This document shows, piece by piece, positions 60,147 through 64,000 of a stretch of 64,000 bases of DNA. How positions within the stretch are numbered: the first letter of the stretch is position 1; each line of letters starts with the position of its first letter. Source of the stretch: Pseudopyrenochaeta lycopersici (lineage: Eukaryota; Ascomycota; Dothideomycetes; Pleosporales; Pseudopyrenochaetaceae); NCBI GenBank assembly GCA_003313425.1, contig NHZP01000010.1, positions 682,001 through 746,000 on the forward strand, read 5' to 3'. Position numbers and translations under genes: made by a program. The notes beneath the pieces are model-generated. The model saw nothing but the letters and a program-made list of their open reading frames with translations, was not told the origin of the DNA and did no database searches.

Positions 60147-62583
60147 ATGTTCCATACCTTCCAGTCGTCCGTGGGACTGCGGTCGCCCGGAGCAGACACC
60201 GACAGCTCGGGAAAACCAACACGGCCAGCTGGCTCACGGCGAATCTCCACCAGCAACGCATGTGTCGAGTGCCGAAGGAGGAAAATTCGTTGTGATGGTA
60301 CCCAGCCTTGTGGCCAGTGCCAGTGGTACCAACATCCCGAGGCATGCGGCTATTCAAAACCTGCACAGAGGGTGGTCCCGAGTAGGAAGTGAGATCATCC
60401 TCCCTCCTTTGCCTCGAGCCTACGTGTTAACTGAAGCCAGGCTGGTCGATAAACTTTCAAGCAACATTGAGCAGTATAAGAGCGTATTAACTAAATTATA
60501 CGGAACCCAAAATCTCGAATCGCTAGCCAACCTGCCCAGAGAAGAACTGCTAGAGCTGGCGCTATCGTCCCCATTGGCGCAACAAACTACCTCCCCGTCA
60601 GCAGCGGGATCTCAAGCACTGTCAGAAATCCACACTGGCTCAGACGGCGCCGAAAGTTTGGAGGCGCTTGAGCAAGCTCCACCGGAAGATCCTTACTGGG
60701 ACGAGGCGCGGAAGCACCAGCTCCGTGTCCAAGGCATCTCTGACGATGTCAACGGGCTTTCCATGTCTGTGGACAAACTTTCGTCCTACGTCGGTATTTC
60801 TTCCATCACGGCAGCACTCAAGGTCATTGTGCGATGTGCACCGCAAGCACAATCGCTTATTGCGCACAATAGCCAGGAAACTGCGCTGCCGAGCCGCGCA
60901 GGCTCGCCACCGCCTGAACTCGCGGATGATAGCCCGCACGCCCTGCCACCTCCCGAACATGGCCAAGAACTTCTCGAAAGCTACTTTGATCGAGTCCACC
61001 CCTTTTTTCCCATGATTGACGAGCGAAAATTTTGGTCCACGTACTTGTATGGCAACCGAAAAGACTCGCCATGGCTAGGTCTCCTAAACATGGTCTTCGC
61101 CCTGGGCTCACTTGCGTCACTAACTGCAGACAACGAAGCTCACTATGTTTACTTTAACCGTTCGCGACAGCATCTATCTTTGGAGTCATTTGGAAGTGGC
61201 AACCTCGAAGTCCTCCAGGCTTTGGCAATCATGAGCGGATACTACATGCACTACCTCAACCGACCGAATGAAGCCCACTCGCTCATGGGAGGTACCCTGC
61301 GTATGGCTACTGCGTTAGGTTTGCATCGCGAATATTCTGAACGAAGCGATATGGGTAGACAGGTTCTGGCACCGGGTGAGGAGGACTCCATCTCTCCCGA
61401 GTTGAGGCGCCGTATCTGGTGGAGTTTGTTCTGCCTCGATGCATGGGCGTCGACAACCACTGGGCGGCCTTCACTGGGAAGGATGGGGCGTTCGATCACG
61501 GTGATGAGGCCTGGAACGGCTGCAAACGCGGTAAGGAGAATACATTCCCCCTACTCTGGCAACCCAAACAAAGGACTGACAATGCAGTAGGTACCAACTA
61601 TACCACCGCCGAACAGTCCTCAGTACATCGAGCAGCTGAAGATCCTCCCCCTGATTCATGCCTCTGCATTTTGTCAGATCGCTACAAGGATACAGGATCG
61701 CCTCGTCGAGTCTCCCCTTCTTGCGCCTGCCGAAACCGCCAGTTACGACGCTCACGTTCTCAAGTGGTACGAGGAGTTGCCTTCGATTCTGTCCAACCCC
61801 GAAGAACCGTGTCCAGAGTTCCTTCGTCGGGTCAGACTGGTTATGAAGTGGCGGTTCCAGAACATCCGCATCATTCTTCATAGGCCCACACTACTTACTA
61901 CTGCCTTGCGGCGAAGCACATGGAGCAGTTTGACAGCAGAAGAGAAGGTTGCCGTTGGAAAATGCCGGCTGATTGCGTGCAAAACCATTGAAGAAATCGG
62001 GCAGGAGTGCATGCCCGATTTAATATCTGGATGGAACGCCGTTTGGTTTTGCTTCCAAGCGTGCATGGTTCCGCTTGTCTCACTCTTCAGCGACGCAAGT
62101 ATTCCTGAGGAAGTTGAACGATGGAAGGCAAGCATTGAGACAGCACTGCAGTTCTTCGAGTCGGTCAAGGACTGGAGCATTGCAGCGAAGAGGAGTGGGG
62201 ATGCTGTAACACGCCTCTACGCAGCCTACAAGACGCACGCTTCAACGATGGTAACGCCCCGTGCTGCTCAAACTGTGGTACCATCTCAGTACCAGAGCCA
62301 TACTCATTTCGCAGTGCCTGGGACTACGGCTGCGCCACCGATGCTCAACACACACGTCATGTACGGGCAAGGCCAGAGTTCTTTCCATTACAACCCTGCA
62401 ACGCCGACCTGGGCTAACGCCAATGATCCGACTATCCTCAACAATTTCTGGGACGACATGATGTGGGATACCAATCTACCAGACATGCTAGAAACACCTT
62501 TCGGCCTGAGCAATGACTATGAGTATGCTGGCACGGCACAAGATTCAGGCTCAGGTGGAGCATGCTGGATGCATGGAAATTAA
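60147..62583 (+). CDS. Zn(2)Cys(6) transcription factor, CLR-2/ClrB/ManR-like
   Basis: Likely activator of plant cell-wall polysaccharide use. Three exons: 60147-60388, 60441-61530 and 61591-62583 (introns 52 and 60 bp), 774 residues. The zinc cluster uses Cys 39, 42, 49, 55, 58 and 67 (CVECRRRKIRCDGTQPCGQC). The linker QRVVPSRK followed by LYGTQNLESLANLPREELLEL matches the arrangement I know from CLR-2/ClrB, which control cellulase and, as ManR, mannan-degrading genes. The fungal-specific domain includes YFDRVHPFFPMIDERKFWST, TALGLHREYSE and RRRIWWSLFCLDAWASTTTG. The C-terminus is acidic and aromatic (NNFWDDMMWDTNLPDM), as expected of an activation region. The second acceptor (61590) was chosen to keep the family frame PQYIEQLKILPLIHASAFCQ. 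Family assignment is from memory of motifs. Confidence 0.85.
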
Positions 62584-64000
62584 CATTGCCGTGTGTGCAT
62601 CGCTGCCACGACAGCTTCTTGAATCTAGGGTATAGCCACCGGGTTTTCAACTTGTGCTGAGCGCATGAGCATCGACGATGGCATGCACTCTCTGTATCGC
62701 TACAGACGCCTTCAACAGAGTTTCGATACACCCACCGGGACTTTTGCTACCCTGACAGCACGTTGATGAGGCGTCTGCACGTTGTGTCTCCAAGACCAGT
62801 GGATACACACAACAGCCGGCGGGACCCATTCACATGGGATTATATGCATGGGTGACCCCAGGATCTTCATAAATACATGCAAACACTACGCGCAATTTTT
62901 CACAGGAGAGGTAAGAGCAAGGTGCTAGTACGAGTACGAACACACGAATTGGAGGCTCACGATGGTTTTGTTTCGATTGTTTTTGCCTGTTTTTCTCTTC
63001 CGTTTTCCAACATGGGTTACATACATACGAGCGGAGGAGTTCGCATTCGTTCAGCATCCGACGGCCTGGGGCCTGCATTGGTTCGGCTTTCGTCAGGGCC
63101 TTCGGGCCATTTCTTGCATTCGTTTTCCCCTTCTTTTCAGGTTGCATTCATGTTGCATTGCATAGTCGGTCGTTGTCATCTTTTTTCCGTAGCCATATTG
63201 TACGCATAGACCGTCATGTTCGTTCGTATACTCCCGCTCTATAGACAGGGATGGATAGTTTGATACCCTAGGTTTTGCAGATTCCTCTGAAGGCTAAATG
63301 GGAGCGAGGAGGCCATTGCCTGGAAACCAGTGACCAAGGAAGGGAATTGGTGGAATTGGACTGTACATAGACATCGCTTATAGACCATTTGACGTTGGGC
63401 ATATGCTTAATAGACTTCTATTATAGCCACCATTTCTCCACATTCACGACCGTTGGGGTGCTTGTCGGCTAAAGGTCGCGCAGGATCGATCTGGGCTTCG
63501 ACAAGGCTTTCACAAGAACCCGAACACGACGCGGCGCCACGGGCGCGTAACGCTGGTATTATAGGGCACACAGAAAATACCAGTCGAGGCTAGACTCTCT
63601 TTTATAGCAGCAGCGGGAAAGGAGGGGGAAAGGACCGGCTCGATCACGATCCCCAAGCGCTCTACGGGCCGAGATCGTGCGCTAACCGTCAGCGAATGCT
63701 TGACTGCCGGATCAGAGTGCTTATCCAAAGTTCGGTACGGGATGTATATACCTGGTAGGTGAGGCCTGGCTTGGACTAGAGAGCGAGAAATGGTGACCAG
63801 TGCGCCGTGCAACACTCCGCGAATGGTCTGCGCTAACGAGCAATGACGGAAGACGAGGATACACCCGAAATGGGCAGTGGGGCTTATCGATAACATGTAG
63901 CAATGATCTGCGAACGCTTGGAAAAATGAACAAGGCCAACAGCTGTCTCACATGCGATATTTTGGTTGATTGATGGGGAGTGGTCCCCACAGAACCACAG
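62584..64000. other. Gene-free right end
   Basis: About 1.4 kb after the regulator. A minus frame at 63510-63896 and plus frames at 62877-63209 carry no recognisable motif or splice partners. Confidence 0.4.

Overview
The window is nuclear DNA of a filamentous ascomycete fungus. Genes are mostly broken by short GT-AG introns of 45-115 bp with CTRAC-like branch sites. The families present are typically fungal: Zn2Cys6 regulators, a rhodopsin-domain membrane protein, a 2EXR protein, a DAL5-type permease and a GH2 beta-mannosidase. Pezizomycotina is secure; Dothideomycetes (perhaps Pleosporales) is my inference from the general style of the proteins. Exon coordinates were worked out by hand from frame continuity and splice consensus; the rebuilt multi-exon genes that are complete in the window add up to whole numbers of codons.

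Left part (1-24 kb): a UCH37-type deubiquitinase cut by the window start, a secreted sulfatase, a possible small gene at 3.5-3.9 kb, then a long stretch without clear genes. A 7-exon Upc2-like Zn2Cys6 regulator follows (7.8-10.1 kb) with about 4 kb of gene-free upstream DNA that contains a GC-rich block. Next come a transportin (Kap104), a gene-poor stretch holding a possible cysteine-containing small gene and a frame broken by one stop, and an SSH4-like SPRY adaptor.

Middle (23-42 kb): a DAL5-family permease with an apparent GC-AG intron, a 2EXR protein with a long Q/P/H-rich insertion, a 981-residue unidentified nuclear-looking protein, a rhodopsin-domain seven-helix membrane protein, a 566-residue unidentified protein, and a mitochondrial-type PP2C phosphatase (PTC6-like).

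Right part (42-64 kb): importin beta-1 (Kap95), an RBM39/CAPER-type splicing factor, sphingolipid fatty-acid 2-hydroxylase (SCS7 type), a thaumatin-like secreted protein, a beta-mannosidase, and directly after it a CLR-2/ClrB/ManR-like Zn2Cys6 regulator.

Most genes are housekeeping: nuclear import (Kap104, Kap95), splicing, ubiquitin handling and sphingolipid hydroxylation. The clearest functional unit is the beta-mannosidase plus the CLR-2/ManR-like regulator, which looks like a linked hemicellulose-use pair. No rRNA, tRNA, CRISPR array, intact transposon or recognisable secondary-metabolite cluster was found. I did not find a convincing wholly new system; the best unexplained objects are listed as findings.
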